Below are positions 16,843 to 25,146 of a stretch of DNA of 64,000 nucleotides, piece by piece. The translations under genes were made by a program, and so were the position numbers. This stretch comes from Paenibacillus sp. PAMC 26794. Its GTDB lineage: Bacteria; Bacillota; Bacilli; Paenibacillales; Paenibacillaceae. The stretch is taken from NCBI RefSeq assembly GCF_000316035.1, contig NZ_ANHX01000086.1, positions 113,968-177,967 on the forward strand, written 5' to 3'. The notes below the pieces were generated by a model. It worked only from the letters and a program-made list of their open reading frames with translations. It was not told the DNA's origin and made no database searches. Each line of letters begins with the position of its first letter. Within the stretch, counting starts at the first letter, position 1.

Positions 16843-17586
16843 ATGTACAAAGTTGTTTTGATTCGCCATGGACAGAGCATGTGGAATGTAGAGAATCGTT
16901 TTACCGGATGGACAGATGTGGATCTGACGACGGATGGTTACGCAGAAGCTCGTAAAGCAGGGAAGATCATGAAGGAACAGGGATTTGATTTTGATTACGC
17001 CTATGCGTCCGTGCTGAAACGTTCTATCCGAACACTCGATATTGCGCTGGATGAAATGGACCTCATGTGGATTCCCATTACGAAGACTTGGAAGCTGAAT
17101 GAACGCCATTATGGTGCGCTGCAAGGACTGAACAAACAGCAGACTGCTCTGAAGTATGGGGAAGACCAAGTAAAGGAATGGAGACGCTCCGTTAACGTAT
17201 CTCCCCCGGCACTGGACGAAACCGATGACCGATATGTGCAGGATCTGGACAAGTATAAGCGGCTCGGATGCACCATCCCGTATACGGAGAACCTGATGGA
17301 TACCTCGAAGCGTGTACTGGAGTACTGGAATGCGGAGATTAAACCGATGGTGTCTGCTGGCAAAAGAGTGCTGATCTCTGCGCATGGGAACACGCTCCGT
17401 TCACTCGTCATGCATCTGGACCAATTGTCCGAAGCAGACGTGATGGCGCTCAACATCCCGACAGGCATTCCGCTTGTCTACGAATTGGATGAAGATCTGC
17501 ATCCCATCGGACACTTCTATCTGACCGCCGATGGATCGACCTACAAACATGAAGAAATGACCCATGTGGCAACGCCATCTGATTAA
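16843..17586 (+). CDS. gpmA: 2,3-bisphosphoglycerate-dependent phosphoglycerate mutase
   Basis: The 247-residue length fits GpmA. The phosphohistidine motif LIRHGQSMWN (His9), ERHYGALQGLNK and the second histidine motif SAHGNTLRSLV are all present. It interconverts 3- and 2-phosphoglycerate in glycolysis. The frame is open from 16822, but AAGGAGGG at 16826-16833 supports the ATG at 16843. It is monocistronic with a good terminator. Confidence 0.94.
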   Translation: MYKVVLIRHGQSMWNVENRFTGWTDVDLTTDGYAEARKAGKIMKEQGFDFDYAYASVLKRSIRTLDIALDEMDLMWIPITKTWKLNERHYGALQGLNKQQTALKYGEDQVKEWRRSVNVSPPALDETDDRYVQDLDKYKRLGCTIPYTENLMDTSKRVLEYWNAEIKPMVSAGKRVLISAHGNTLRSLVMHLDQLSEADVMALNIPTGIPLVYELDEDLHPIGHFYLTADGSTYKHEEMTHVATPSD

Positions 17587-17624
17587 ACGGGTGTGAACGT
17601 TTATGCCTCAACAGAGCAAGTGAA

Positions 17625-17664
17625 AGATGACCGCTGAATTTTAATTCGGAGGTCATCTTTTTTT
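17625..17664 (+). terminator. Intrinsic terminator after gpmA
   Basis: AGATGACC (17625-17632) pairs with GGTCATCT (17651-17658). An inner GAATT/AATTC pairing extends the stem and a run of T follows. Confidence 0.88.
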
Positions 17665-17758
17665 CTGCGATCAAGCCTGTACTTCGTTTCGTTTTGCTCC
17701 CACAGGGTAATTGTCAAACAAGACACGATGTACATTTATCCTGAAGGAGGAGAAGCAC

Positions 17759-17929
17759 ATGTCTAAAAGAAGAGGAATTATCATGACGGCTATCGGCGCA
17801 GGTGTGACTTATCTGATGAGGAACAAACAAGCAAGAGATAAGCTGTTTAGCACTGTCTCGGGTATGATGAAAAACTCCAATTCGTCCAATGGAACAAGTA
17901 AAACCAGACCACGTGTGGAAGTGAAATAG
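17759..17929 (+). CDS. Small uncharacterised protein (56 aa)
   Basis: The small product starts MSKRRGIIMTAIGAGVTYLM: a short hydrophobic N-terminal segment, then a basic helix and a Ser/Asn-rich tail. The start follows an excellent GAAGGAGG site. Its pattern recalls small YtxH-like or membrane-associated Bacillus proteins, but I do not recognise a family. It has its own terminator, so it is probably a real monocistronic gene. Confidence 0.65.
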   Translation: MSKRRGIIMTAIGAGVTYLMRNKQARDKLFSTVSGMMKNSNSSNGTSKTRPRVEVK

Positions 17930-17974
17930 ATTGCGATAGTTCGTTTATCGTTGAATTAAAATGATGATCATGAG

Positions 17975-18007
17975 AAACCTGGAGATGAAGTCGTTCCAGG
18001 TTTTTTT
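17975..18007 (+). terminator. Intrinsic terminator after the small gene
   Basis: AAACCTGGA (17975-17983) pairs with TCCAGGTTT (17995-18003), followed by T. Confidence 0.85.
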
Positions 18008-18108
18008 GTGCAATCAAAAGCAATCCCTTGCTTTTTTGTGTAATGCGATTTTTGGCAGCAAGAATGATACAATGGATACTTGCAGAACGTATGGAGGGAG
18101 ATGCACAT

Positions 18109-19017
18109 ATGAAGAAAAATCGTCTGGGTACATCCGAACTGATGGTGTCTGAGATTGGGCTGGGATGTATGTCACTTGGAACTGAAATGGAACATGCAAT
18201 GGGCCTGATTCATGAGGCTCTGGATCATGGGGTTAATCTGCTAGATACAGCCGATCTGTACGACGCAGGGCGTAATGAAGAGATTGTAGGACAAGCTATT
18301 AAAGGGCGTCGGGACCAGGTCATTGTGGCGACCAAAGTAGGTAATCGTCGTATGCCCGGCAAAGAGGGCTGGTCATGGGACCCGTCCAAAGCCTACATTA
18401 AGCAGGCTGTACATGAAAGTCTGAAGCGGTTGCAGACCGATTACATCGATCTGTATCAGCTGCATGGCGGGACCTTGGACGACCCCATCGAAGAGACGAT
18501 CGAAGCGTTTGAGGAACTGAAGAAGGAAGGACTTATCCGATATTACGGAATTTCCTCCATTCGTCCCAATGTGATTCGGGAGTACGTAAAGAGGGCATCC
18601 ATCGTCAGTGTGATGAACCAGTACAGCATTGCTGACCGCAGAGCGGAAGAAGAAATATTACCTTTATTGGAACAAAAGGGGATCAGCGTAATTGCCCGTG
18701 GGCCCGTAGCTAGCGGTGTGCTTGCCGATTCCGGATCTGCCAAGGCAGACAAAGGTTATCTGGACTATACGCCAGAGCAACTATATACCATTCGGCAAGG
18801 GCTAAGTCGTCTTGTTACAGACCAACGCAGTATGGCTCAGACAGCTATCCGCTACGCGTTATCCCATCCTGCCGTAGCAGCTGTTGTCCCTGGTGCCAGT
18901 TCAAGAGACCAGTTGCTGCACAATATTGCTGCTTCGAACTCGCCTGCGCTCACCGCTGCGGAAATCCAGGAAATACGAAAGCTCAGTCCCGCTAATCTGT
19001 ACAAGCAACATCGTTAA
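18109..19017 (+). CDS. Aldo/keto reductase
   Basis: The 302-residue (beta/alpha)8-barrel protein has NLLDTADLYDAGRNEE (tetrad Asp and Tyr), VIVATKVG (Lys), YQLHGG (His) and the C-terminal NADPH-binding VVPGASSRDQL. It reduces carbonyl compounds with NADPH; the substrate is unknown. The frame is open from 18028, but GGAGGGAG selects the ATG at 18109. It precedes a thioredoxin-like gene by 85 bp. Confidence 0.9.
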   Translation: MKKNRLGTSELMVSEIGLGCMSLGTEMEHAMGLIHEALDHGVNLLDTADLYDAGRNEEIVGQAIKGRRDQVIVATKVGNRRMPGKEGWSWDPSKAYIKQAVHESLKRLQTDYIDLYQLHGGTLDDPIEETIEAFEELKKEGLIRYYGISSIRPNVIREYVKRASIVSVMNQYSIADRRAEEEILPLLEQKGISVIARGPVASGVLADSGSAKADKGYLDYTPEQLYTIRQGLSRLVTDQRSMAQTAIRYALSHPAVAAVVPGASSRDQLLHNIAASNSPALTAAEIQEIRKLSPANLYKQHR

Positions 19018-19102
19018 CTCCATTAAGCCTATTTTCAATTGTAACTATACGAGGTACAATGAAGATCAGCCAAAAAAGGAACATATAAGGGAGAGAAGAC
19101 AT

Positions 19103-19429
19103 ATGGAAAGAATTCAAAGTGAACAACAGTATTTGGATACAATTAACTCTGATGGTTTTACCGTCATTAAATTTGATACAACCTGGTGTCCAGATTGCAA
19201 AAACCTGGATCGTTTTATCGGGGATGTTATCGACCAACATACGGACAAAACCTTTTATGCTCTGGATGCAGAAAAGTTCCAGCCGTTTGCCGAAGAGAAT
19301 GGTGTACGCGGCATTCCAAGCCTGCTCGTCTTCCAGAACGGCAAGAAAATCGCACATCTGCATAGCAAATGGGCTAAAACACCTGCTCAAATCTCCGAGT
19401 ATCTGGAGACGCTTGAATCCAAAGTTTAA
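19103..19429 (+). CDS. Thioredoxin-family protein
   Basis: The 108-residue protein has the active site WCPDC at 28-32 and the cis-proline in GIPSLLVF. The CPDC pair differs from the CGPC of TrxA, so it is a specialised thioredoxin-like oxidoreductase (YtpP-like) rather than the main thioredoxin. It is cytoplasmic, with no signal peptide. The ATG at 19103 follows AAGGGAGAG. Confidence 0.88.
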   Translation: MERIQSEQQYLDTINSDGFTVIKFDTTWCPDCKNLDRFIGDVIDQHTDKTFYALDAEKFQPFAEENGVRGIPSLLVFQNGKKIAHLHSKWAKTPAQISEYLETLESKV

Positions 19430-19473
19430 ACGTACGAAGGCATCAGCAGTTTGTCTAATTAATTTAGCTAAGG

Positions 19474-19508
19474 AGACCTCTTCTTGTCCTGCGACAGGAA
19501 GGGGTTTT
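19474..19508 (+). terminator. Intrinsic terminator after the thioredoxin-like gene
   Basis: ACCTCTTCTTGTC and GACAGGAAGGGGT pair around CTGC with small mismatches, and five T follow. Confidence 0.8.
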
Positions 19509-19653
19509 TCTGTTTCATTCCAGCACGCATGATGTGCATTCAAATGTGCATTTGAATAACTGAAGTTGAGAAACAACGCTTGTTTAGAATTTGTTCAGTG
19601 CTCCCATGTATACTGTGAGAACAAACTGAATATTTGGAGTGAACAAGATCCGT

Positions 19654-19836
19654 ATGAAGAATGAAATTTTTGAAGAAATGCATCAATTAAGTCACAATGA
19701 TGACCGGAGATACCGATTGTTGATGATCGGGGTGAAGCAATTGCTGCAGGAACAAAAGGAGAATAGATATAATCTGCGTGAGAGATTAAAGAATCGGAAG
19801 AAACACCGGAACATTCAAGTAAAAGAGTGGTATTAG
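19654..19836 (+). CDS. Small hypothetical protein (60 aa)
   Basis: The 60-residue product is highly charged and helical (MKNEIFEEMHQLSHNDDRRY, then a Lys/Arg-rich tail). I do not recognise it. A GTG at 19639 would add five residues; TTGGAG is too close to that GTG and about 14 bases from the ATG, so the start is uncertain. An inverted repeat TTTGTTC (19590-19596) and GAACAAA (19618-19624) just upstream could be an operator. Confidence 0.45.
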   Translation: MKNEIFEEMHQLSHNDDRRYRLLMIGVKQLLQEQKENRYNLRERLKNRKKHRNIQVKEWY

Positions 19837-20031
19837 ACAGACTGCTTTTCAGAAGTGAACATGAATATGGTTGTCCATGATACATAGTAAACCTAGTCTG
19901 CATCACCAATGATCTGACCCAGCAAAGAAGGAAGTAATGAAAAGTCAGACTTCTTCTAATTACAGATATTCCTGTCTCTGAAGCAGTAACAGAATCGTGA
20001 AGCAACAGAAACATAGCACAGAATATAAAAT

Positions 20032-20070
20032 ATGACGGCCTCGCTTCCCAAGGGAACGTGAGGCCGCCAT
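20032..20070 (-). terminator. Terminator of uppP (minus strand)
   Basis: ATGACGGCCTC (20032-20042) and GAGGCCGCCAT (20060-20070) form a strong stem with an inner TTCCC/GGGAA hairpin. On the minus strand it runs into ATTTTATATT. Confidence 0.75.
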
Positions 20071-20105
20071 TGATTTTGCCTGTCTAATTACTTGAATTGT
20101 AATGA

Positions 20106-20915
20106 TTACATCAAAATAATAAAGAACACGGCTGCCAAGACAAAGCGATATACAGCAAAGACGGTCAGGCTCAATTTTTTCAAAATGGACAGGAACGTCT
20201 TGATCGCAAGCATGGCGACGATGAAAGCAGCGATGAATCCAATCGCAAAGATTGGGAAATCACTGCCGTTCAGGTGATCGATACTTTTGTACAGGTCATA
20301 TCCCGTAGCACCAATCATAATTGGCACAGACACGAGGAATGTGAACTCTGCAGCGGCTACACGGCTTACCCCTGCAAAGAGACCGCCTGAGATCGTTGAC
20401 CCGGAACGAGAGAAGCCTGGCCACAATGCCAAGATCTGAAATATACCCACCGCGAATGCCTGTTTGTAGGAAATATCATCGACATCATGGGTAGTAATCC
20501 GCCCACTCTTCCGACTCCAGCGTTCGGCTACGATCATCAATATACCACCTATAACGAGGCTGTACAGCACTGTTTCCGGACCAAACAAATGTGCCTTGAT
20601 CCAGTCGCGGAATACAAGTCCGATGACTACGGCAGGAACCATCGCCAGGAAGATATGTCCCAGATTGAGGCGGCGGGAGTAAGGTCTGCTCCCTCCGGTG
20701 AAGCGGAACATATCAATAAATTTGTTCCAGTACAGTACAACAACAGCAAGTACAGCTCCGAGTTGAACAACCACCTCAAACGTTTTGACTGACTCGTTGT
20801 CCTCCGATAAACCCAGCAAGTGGGCAGTCAGAATCATGTGTCCAGTGGAGGACACGGGCAAAAACTCAGTCAAACCTTCGATGATGCCCATAATAATGGA
20901 TGATATAATGTCCAA
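20106..20915 (-). CDS. uppP: Undecaprenyl-diphosphatase
   Basis: The 269-residue polytopic membrane enzyme has the BacA/UppP motifs EGLTEFLPVSSTGH at 13-26 and PGFSRSGSTISGG near 165. It dephosphorylates undecaprenyl diphosphate to recycle the cell-wall lipid carrier and can give bacitracin tolerance. The frame is open to 20990, but AAGGAGGAAGAG lies just ahead of a TTG at 20915 that gives the family N-terminus (DIISSIIMG), so a TTG start is chosen. It diverges from the tetR gene. Confidence 0.92.
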   Translation of the reverse strand: MDIISSIIMGIIEGLTEFLPVSSTGHMILTAHLLGLSEDNESVKTFEVVVQLGAVLAVVVLYWNKFIDMFRFTGGSRPYSRRLNLGHIFLAMVPAVVIGLVFRDWIKAHLFGPETVLYSLVIGGILMIVAERWSRKSGRITTHDVDDISYKQAFAVGIFQILALWPGFSRSGSTISGGLFAGVSRVAAAEFTFLVSVPIMIGATGYDLYKSIDHLNGSDFPIFAIGFIAAFIVAMLAIKTFLSILKKLSLTVFAVYRFVLAAVFFIILM

Positions 20916-21063
20916 TTCTCTTCCTCCTTGAAATGCAGGTGACAGCAAGAGGGCTGTCCTGCTTTTGACAATGCCTGCTCTTCCGAACAAGACTAACCTC
21001 TATTATGCTCACAATTGTACTCCACTTCAACTCTATGCTTGTAACACGTTATTTAAAACGATA

Positions 21064-21119
21064 TTGACAAAAGCCTAGTTATCCAATAGGATATACATTA
21101 ACTGACTGACTGATCAATC
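21064..21119 (+). promoter_or_regulatory. Putative promoter and operator of the tetR gene
   Basis: TTGACA at 21064-21069 is a consensus -35. The -10 is uncertain (TATA-rich at 21090-21097, giving a long spacer). ACTGACTGACTGATCAATC at 21101-21119 is a repetitive, partly palindromic element of the TGACTGA...TCA type often bound by TetR-family proteins, so autoregulation is plausible. Confidence 0.45.
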
Positions 21120-21134
21120 GGGAGGGTTACATGA

Positions 21135-21767
21135 ATGACCAAAATCAACGGTTTGGAACCCGGTGAAGAACGCCGGGACCAAATAATACGCATAGCGATG
21201 GAGCGTTTTGCAACCCAAGGCTACCATCAGACGAAAATTTCCGATATCGTGCGCGAGGCTGGTGTGGCGCAAGGGACGTTCTACTGGCACTTCAAGAGTA
21301 AAGAAGCCATTGCTTCGGAGATTGTCTTAACGGGCAAGGAGGAGTTACTTGAGGCGATCGGACAAGGGTACCGCAAGGATGCAGGATCGGTAGAGGATAT
21401 GGTGAAAGCATCGGAAAGGCTGTTCACCGACATGTTTTCCTTTGCTGCAAAGAACCGTTATTTTATGGAATTGTTGCTCAGAGGCATCGTGACAGAAGAG
21501 TCCGTACAACGCTTGGTTGAGGAGACACGTAATGCCGTCGAAACTGCGTTCCGCCACAATATGGAACGTGCCATCGAACTCGGCATGTTGCCTCAGGGCA
21601 TGGATGTGCCACTTCGAGCAGCGCTGTTGGTAAGCATGATTGAAGGCATGATATCACGCTGGTTGTTTGGTTCCGATGAGTTGCACAGCAAATTCTCAGC
21701 CATGACAGCTTCATCGCTGGCAGCTGAGGCCGCAAGCTTTGAGTTTTACGGACTCCTAGGCACATAA
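21135..21767 (+). CDS. TetR family transcriptional regulator
   Basis: The 210-residue protein has an N-terminal TetR HTH (RDQIIRIAMERFATQGYHQT, ISDIVREAGVAQGTFYWHFKSKEAI, residues about 14-58) and an all-helical ligand-binding domain. The ligand is unknown. It lies 114 bp ahead of a polar amino acid ABC transporter, which may be its target, and diverges from uppP. The start is the second ATG of the pair ATGAATG, 8 bases after GGGAGGG. Confidence 0.9.
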   Translation: MTKINGLEPGEERRDQIIRIAMERFATQGYHQTKISDIVREAGVAQGTFYWHFKSKEAIASEIVLTGKEELLEAIGQGYRKDAGSVEDMVKASERLFTDMFSFAAKNRYFMELLLRGIVTEESVQRLVEETRNAVETAFRHNMERAIELGMLPQGMDVPLRAALLVSMIEGMISRWLFGSDELHSKFSAMTASSLAAEAASFEFYGLLGT

Positions 21768-21881
21768 GATTCACATGATTAAACAAGTAGCAGGGAATAA
21801 TGGGTACAACTGCAGTTTAGTCACAATAAAGTAACCAAATGTACACCCAGATTAATACACGACTGAGAGGAAGTTAACGTA

Positions 21882-22733
21882 ATGAACAACACATATGGAT
21901 CGAAAACTCGTAAAGGCTGGTCTTTGACAGCAATTCTGCTGATGACCGTGCTGGTACTTAGTGCTTGTGGAAGTAAAGCAACAGACAATGGAAGCACAAA
22001 TGGTGCACAGGCAAGCAATGAACTGGAGCAAATCAAGTCGGCTGGCGTTATCAAAGTGGGCATGATGGGCACATACGCACCGTACAACTTCCTGAACGAT
22101 AAGAAAGAAATGGACGGCTACGATGCTGATATCGCACGTGAAGTTGCGAAGCGTCTTGGGGTTGAGGTTGAATTTGTATCCCAAGAGTTCTCCGGTCTGA
22201 CACCAAGTCTGCAAGCGAAGAAGCTGGATGCGATCATTAGCCAGATGACCATTACCGATGATCGTAAGAAAGTACTGGATTTCAGTGATCCGTATATTAC
22301 AAACCAAGTTAAAATTATTGTTAAAGAAGACAATAACGATATTACCAAGCTGGAAGACTTCAAAGGAAAAACGATTGGCGTGGGTCTGGGTACAAATGAT
22401 GAATCATATCTGCGTAATGAAGTGTTGCCAAAAGTGGGAGACTTCACGATTAAAACCTATGACGATGTCATCTCTTCACTCAAAGACCTGAATGCTGGGC
22501 GGATTGACGCCACAATCAACAATATGTACGCTCTGAAACCGATTGTGGATGCCAACGGATTGAATATCAAAGCTGTAGGTGAAGCGATTAAGAGTGACCA
22601 GGCAGGTATTGCTGTTCGCAAAGACAATCCGGAACTCGTAGCAGCACTGAATGATGCTCTCAAAGGCATGAAAGATGATGGCACGTACAATACCATTTTC
22701 AAAAAATGGTTTGGTGAAGAGCCTGCGCAATAA
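21882..22733 (+). CDS. Polar amino acid ABC transporter, substrate-binding lipoprotein
   Basis: The 283-residue lipoprotein has a lipobox LSAC with Cys29 after a hydrophobic signal segment. The family 3 binding-protein fold follows (VIKVGMMGTYAPYNFLND, DGYDADIAREVAKRLG, KTIGVGLGTNDESYL). These bind glutamine, cystine, arginine or similar; the ligand is not assignable from these motifs. It forms an operon with the permease (32 bp on) and ATPase genes. Confidence 0.93.
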   Translation: MNNTYGSKTRKGWSLTAILLMTVLVLSACGSKATDNGSTNGAQASNELEQIKSAGVIKVGMMGTYAPYNFLNDKKEMDGYDADIAREVAKRLGVEVEFVSQEFSGLTPSLQAKKLDAIISQMTITDDRKKVLDFSDPYITNQVKIIVKEDNNDITKLEDFKGKTIGVGLGTNDESYLRNEVLPKVGDFTIKTYDDVISSLKDLNAGRIDATINNMYALKPIVDANGLNIKAVGEAIKSDQAGIAVRKDNPELVAALNDALKGMKDDGTYNTIFKKWFGEEPAQ

Positions 22734-22765
22734 TGAACCTGCAAGGCGAAGGGAAGATTTGACCC

Positions 22766-23410
22766 ATGGAACTGGTATTTGAGAATATCCCCTTCTTTCT
22801 GAAGGGGGCTTATTATACGCTGTATGTAACTGTGATCTCCATGTTTTTTGCGTTCATCATCGGGGTGCTTGTTGCGATTGCTCGTCTGAAGGGACCGATG
22901 TGGCTTAGGTTGATCGCAAGGTTTTATGTATCCATCATGCGGGGAACTCCGCTGCTGGTGCAATTATTCGTTATTTATTACGGATTGGTCGATTATGGAG
23001 TGACCTTGGGATCACTCACCGCTGCATGTCTGGGACTGAGTCTCAATGCAGGTGCGTTTCTGTCGGAGACGTTCCGTGGAGCCATTCAGGCTGTGCCTAA
23101 AGGACAGACGGAAGCTGCATATGCAACGGGAATGACCCCGGCTCAAGCGATGAGACGGATTATCTTCCCGCAGGCTGTGCGCATTGCGATTCCGCCGATG
23201 GGGAACACCTTTATTGGCATGTTGAAGGAAACATCACTTGTGGCGGCCATCGGTGTTACCGAGTTGTTGCGTTCAGCACAACTGCTGGTATCACAATATG
23301 CATTGAACATGCCATTTTATCTGGCGATTGGTGTGATCTACTGGATTATGAGTATCGGCTTCTCGGCCATTCTGGAACAAGTGGAGCGCCGGTTGGCCCG
23401 GGCTTACTGA
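22766..23410 (+). CDS. Polar amino acid ABC transporter, permease
   Basis: The 214-residue permease of the HisM/GlnP type has five hydrophobic segments and the ATPase-contact EAA-like loop EAAYATGMTPAQAMRRIIFPQA near residues 115-135. RGTPLLVQLF is also typical. A single permease gene implies a homodimer. The ATPase gene begins 16 bp downstream. Confidence 0.93.
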   Translation: MELVFENIPFFLKGAYYTLYVTVISMFFAFIIGVLVAIARLKGPMWLRLIARFYVSIMRGTPLLVQLFVIYYGLVDYGVTLGSLTAACLGLSLNAGAFLSETFRGAIQAVPKGQTEAAYATGMTPAQAMRRIIFPQAVRIAIPPMGNTFIGMLKETSLVAAIGVTELLRSAQLLVSQYALNMPFYLAIGVIYWIMSIGFSAILEQVERRLARAY

Positions 23411-23426
23411 TGGGAGGGGAGAACCG

Positions 23427-24173
23427 ATGATTACAACAACTGGACTTACCAAACGTTTTCAGAAAAATGAAGTACTTACGAACATCGATCTTCATGTCGA
23501 TGCCAAAGATATTGTTGTATTGCTCGGACCGAGTGGTTCTGGCAAAAGTACCTTGCTGCGCTGTCTGAATGGACTTGAAGAGTTGTCCGGAGGACAGATC
23601 GAAGTGAACGGCATTGTGGTTAACAGCGCAGATCCGCTGCGAGTCCAGCGTACCCGGGTACTGGAGATTCGTCGCCAGACCGGCATGGTATTCCAGCAAT
23701 TCAATCTGTATCCGCACAAGACGGTGCTTGGTAATGTGATGGAAGGTCTCGTTACGGTGAAAAAAATCAAGCGGGACGAAGCGGCTGAACGCGGCCGGAT
23801 TCTGCTGGATCGGGTCGGCTTGTCGGACAAGCAGGATGCGTATCCATCCCGATTGTCCGGTGGACAACAGCAGCGGGTGGCCATTGCACGTGCACTTGCG
23901 ATGGAGCCAGAAGTGATGCTGTTTGATGAGCCGACTTCAGCTCTTGACCCTGAACTGGTCGGAGAGGTACTTTCCGTCATGAAGGAGCTGGCAGAGGAAG
24001 GTATGACGATGCTGGTTGTGACGCATGAATTGAAGTTTGCCCGTAATGTGGCGAACAAAATCGTCTTTATGGCGGATGGATCGATTGTAGAAGAGGCAAG
24101 TCCACAAGCCTTTTTTGAACATCCAACGCAAGAACGCACCCGTCGTTTCTTGCAACAGATTACTGAATTCTAA
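23427..24173 (+). CDS. Polar amino acid ABC transporter, ATP-binding protein
   Basis: The 248-residue ATPase has Walker A GPSGSGKST at 34-42, signature LSGGQQQR near 138, Walker B VMLFDEPTSALD near 158 and the switch His in VVTHEL. RNVANKIVFMADG is typical of the GlnQ group. It is the last gene of the operon. No good terminator follows; a structured repeat lies in the gap to the next gene. Confidence 0.94.
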   Translation: MITTTGLTKRFQKNEVLTNIDLHVDAKDIVVLLGPSGSGKSTLLRCLNGLEELSGGQIEVNGIVVNSADPLRVQRTRVLEIRRQTGMVFQQFNLYPHKTVLGNVMEGLVTVKKIKRDEAAERGRILLDRVGLSDKQDAYPSRLSGGQQQRVAIARALAMEPEVMLFDEPTSALDPELVGEVLSVMKELAEEGMTMLVVTHELKFARNVANKIVFMADGSIVEEASPQAFFEHPTQERTRRFLQQITEF

Positions 24174-24254
24174 TTACATTACTACAATTTATACTGATTG
24201 ATACGATGATTACAGAGATAAGCTGCTGAGTGAAGGGGACGGAATCGATTCTGA

Positions 24255-24345
24255 AGAAGCGTAGCGCTCGCCTTTGTCTCCGAATATTGTCCTTTGTGAA
24301 TAAAAATCAAAAATATTTGGAGACAACAGCGATCGGAAGAACGAG
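24255..24345. repeat. Structured intergenic repeat (long imperfect hairpin)
   Basis: TTGTCTCCGAATATT (24274-24288) and AATATTTGGAGACAA (24312-24326) pair at 14 of 15 positions, with TCGC/GCGA extending the stem outside. The left side, GAAGCGTAGCGCTCGCC then TTTGTCTCCG, has a clear relative at the window's right end (from about 63960). I recall similar elements between Paenibacillus genes but cannot name a described family. Confidence 0.55.
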
Positions 24346-24404
24346 CCGTACCCGGAACGGAGTTCTGCAAATCGTAAACTATTGTGAGAAAGAAGGATAA
24401 CATC

Positions 24405-24827
24405 ATGAATGTAACAACTGTATGGAAAGGCAAACGTGCGTTTACTTCCGAAGGACCCTCTGGCTACGCCGTTGGCATGGATGCCACTGCTGCTTATGGT
24501 GGTGACAGCAAGGGTGCGACCCCGATGGAATTGCTACTGGCGGGTCTCGGCGGCTGTATGGGAATAGATATTACGATGATTCTGGACGCTTTCCTGGACA
24601 AAATTGAATCGATTGAGATTGAAGCGCAAGGCACACGCAGCGAGGAGATGCCTAAAGGCTTCACATCCATTGATCTGATCTTCAAAGTCGATGGGGATAT
24701 CCCGGATTATCGCATCTGGAAAGCCATCCAGATGGCTGAGGAAAAATATTGTGCAGTTTCCGCTTCGCTGAACGCCGATATTCATCCTAAACTGATCCTT
24801 AATGGGGTAAGTACACCTCGTCCTTAA
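24405..24827 (+). CDS. OsmC/Ohr family protein (YhfA-like)
   Basis: The 140-residue protein has the two conserved redox cysteines of the OsmC fold: Cys51 in LAGLGGCMGID and Cys116 in EEKYCAVSAS. The family removes organic hydroperoxides or related electrophiles with its cysteine pair. The frame opens at 24384, but AGAAGGAT ahead of 24405 sets the start. It is monocistronic with its own terminator. Confidence 0.9.
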   Translation: MNVTTVWKGKRAFTSEGPSGYAVGMDATAAYGGDSKGATPMELLLAGLGGCMGIDITMILDAFLDKIESIEIEAQGTRSEEMPKGFTSIDLIFKVDGDIPDYRIWKAIQMAEEKYCAVSASLNADIHPKLILNGVSTPRP

Positions 24828-24856
24828 TAGCACACGAGCAGATTCTATACTGAGCA

Positions 24857-24885
24857 GGCACTTCCAATCGTGGGAGTGCCTTTTT
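24857..24885 (+). terminator. Intrinsic terminator after the osmC-like gene
   Basis: GGCACTTCC (24857-24865) pairs with GGGAGTGCC (24872-24880), followed by five T. Confidence 0.9.
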
Positions 24886-24960
24886 GGTTTTTCTAACACT
24901 TCAACAGGGATTTCGCCCATCTAGGAGTCACTAAACTTCTGTCAGTAGAAAATAATTCGG

Positions 24961-25019
24961 TAAGCCCGGTCGCCATGTTAAAGGCGGCCTCTTCTACTAG
25001 AGGTAGGCAGGCTGGCTTA
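24961..25019. other. Possible three-way-junction structured element
   Basis: TAAGCC (24961-24966) pairs with GGCTTA (25014-25019), enclosing GGTCGCC/GGCGGCC (24968-24989) and CCTCT/AGAGG (24988-25003). It lies upstream of the apparent sensor kinase promoter (extended -10 TGGTATGAT ending 25072), so it may be a separate element rather than a leader. The rest of this 319-bp gap shows nothing else beyond the terminator and a cre. Confidence 0.35.
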
Positions 25020-25111
25020 ATATAGTACCCACTGCAATGACAATCCGAATTCTGGCGGTTATGTGGTATGATTAATTCTGAGGACAGAACATCCTGATCC
25101 TGCTCTTTATA

Positions 25112-25125
25112 TGTAAGCGCTTATA
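25112..25125 (+). promoter_or_regulatory. cre site ahead of the sensor kinase gene
   Basis: TGTAAGCGCTTATA fits the CcpA consensus TGWAANCGNTNWCA at 13 of 14 positions. It lies about 40 bp downstream of an extended -10 and just ahead of the kinase start, where bound CcpA would act as a roadblock. Confidence 0.7.
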
Positions 25126-25146
25126 CAGATGACGGAAGGTGCAGAC

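Noticed and set aside
16795..17385. A 196-codon minus-strand frame opposite gpmA
   Set aside because: It is fully antisense to gpmA with no recognisable domain or ribosome site.
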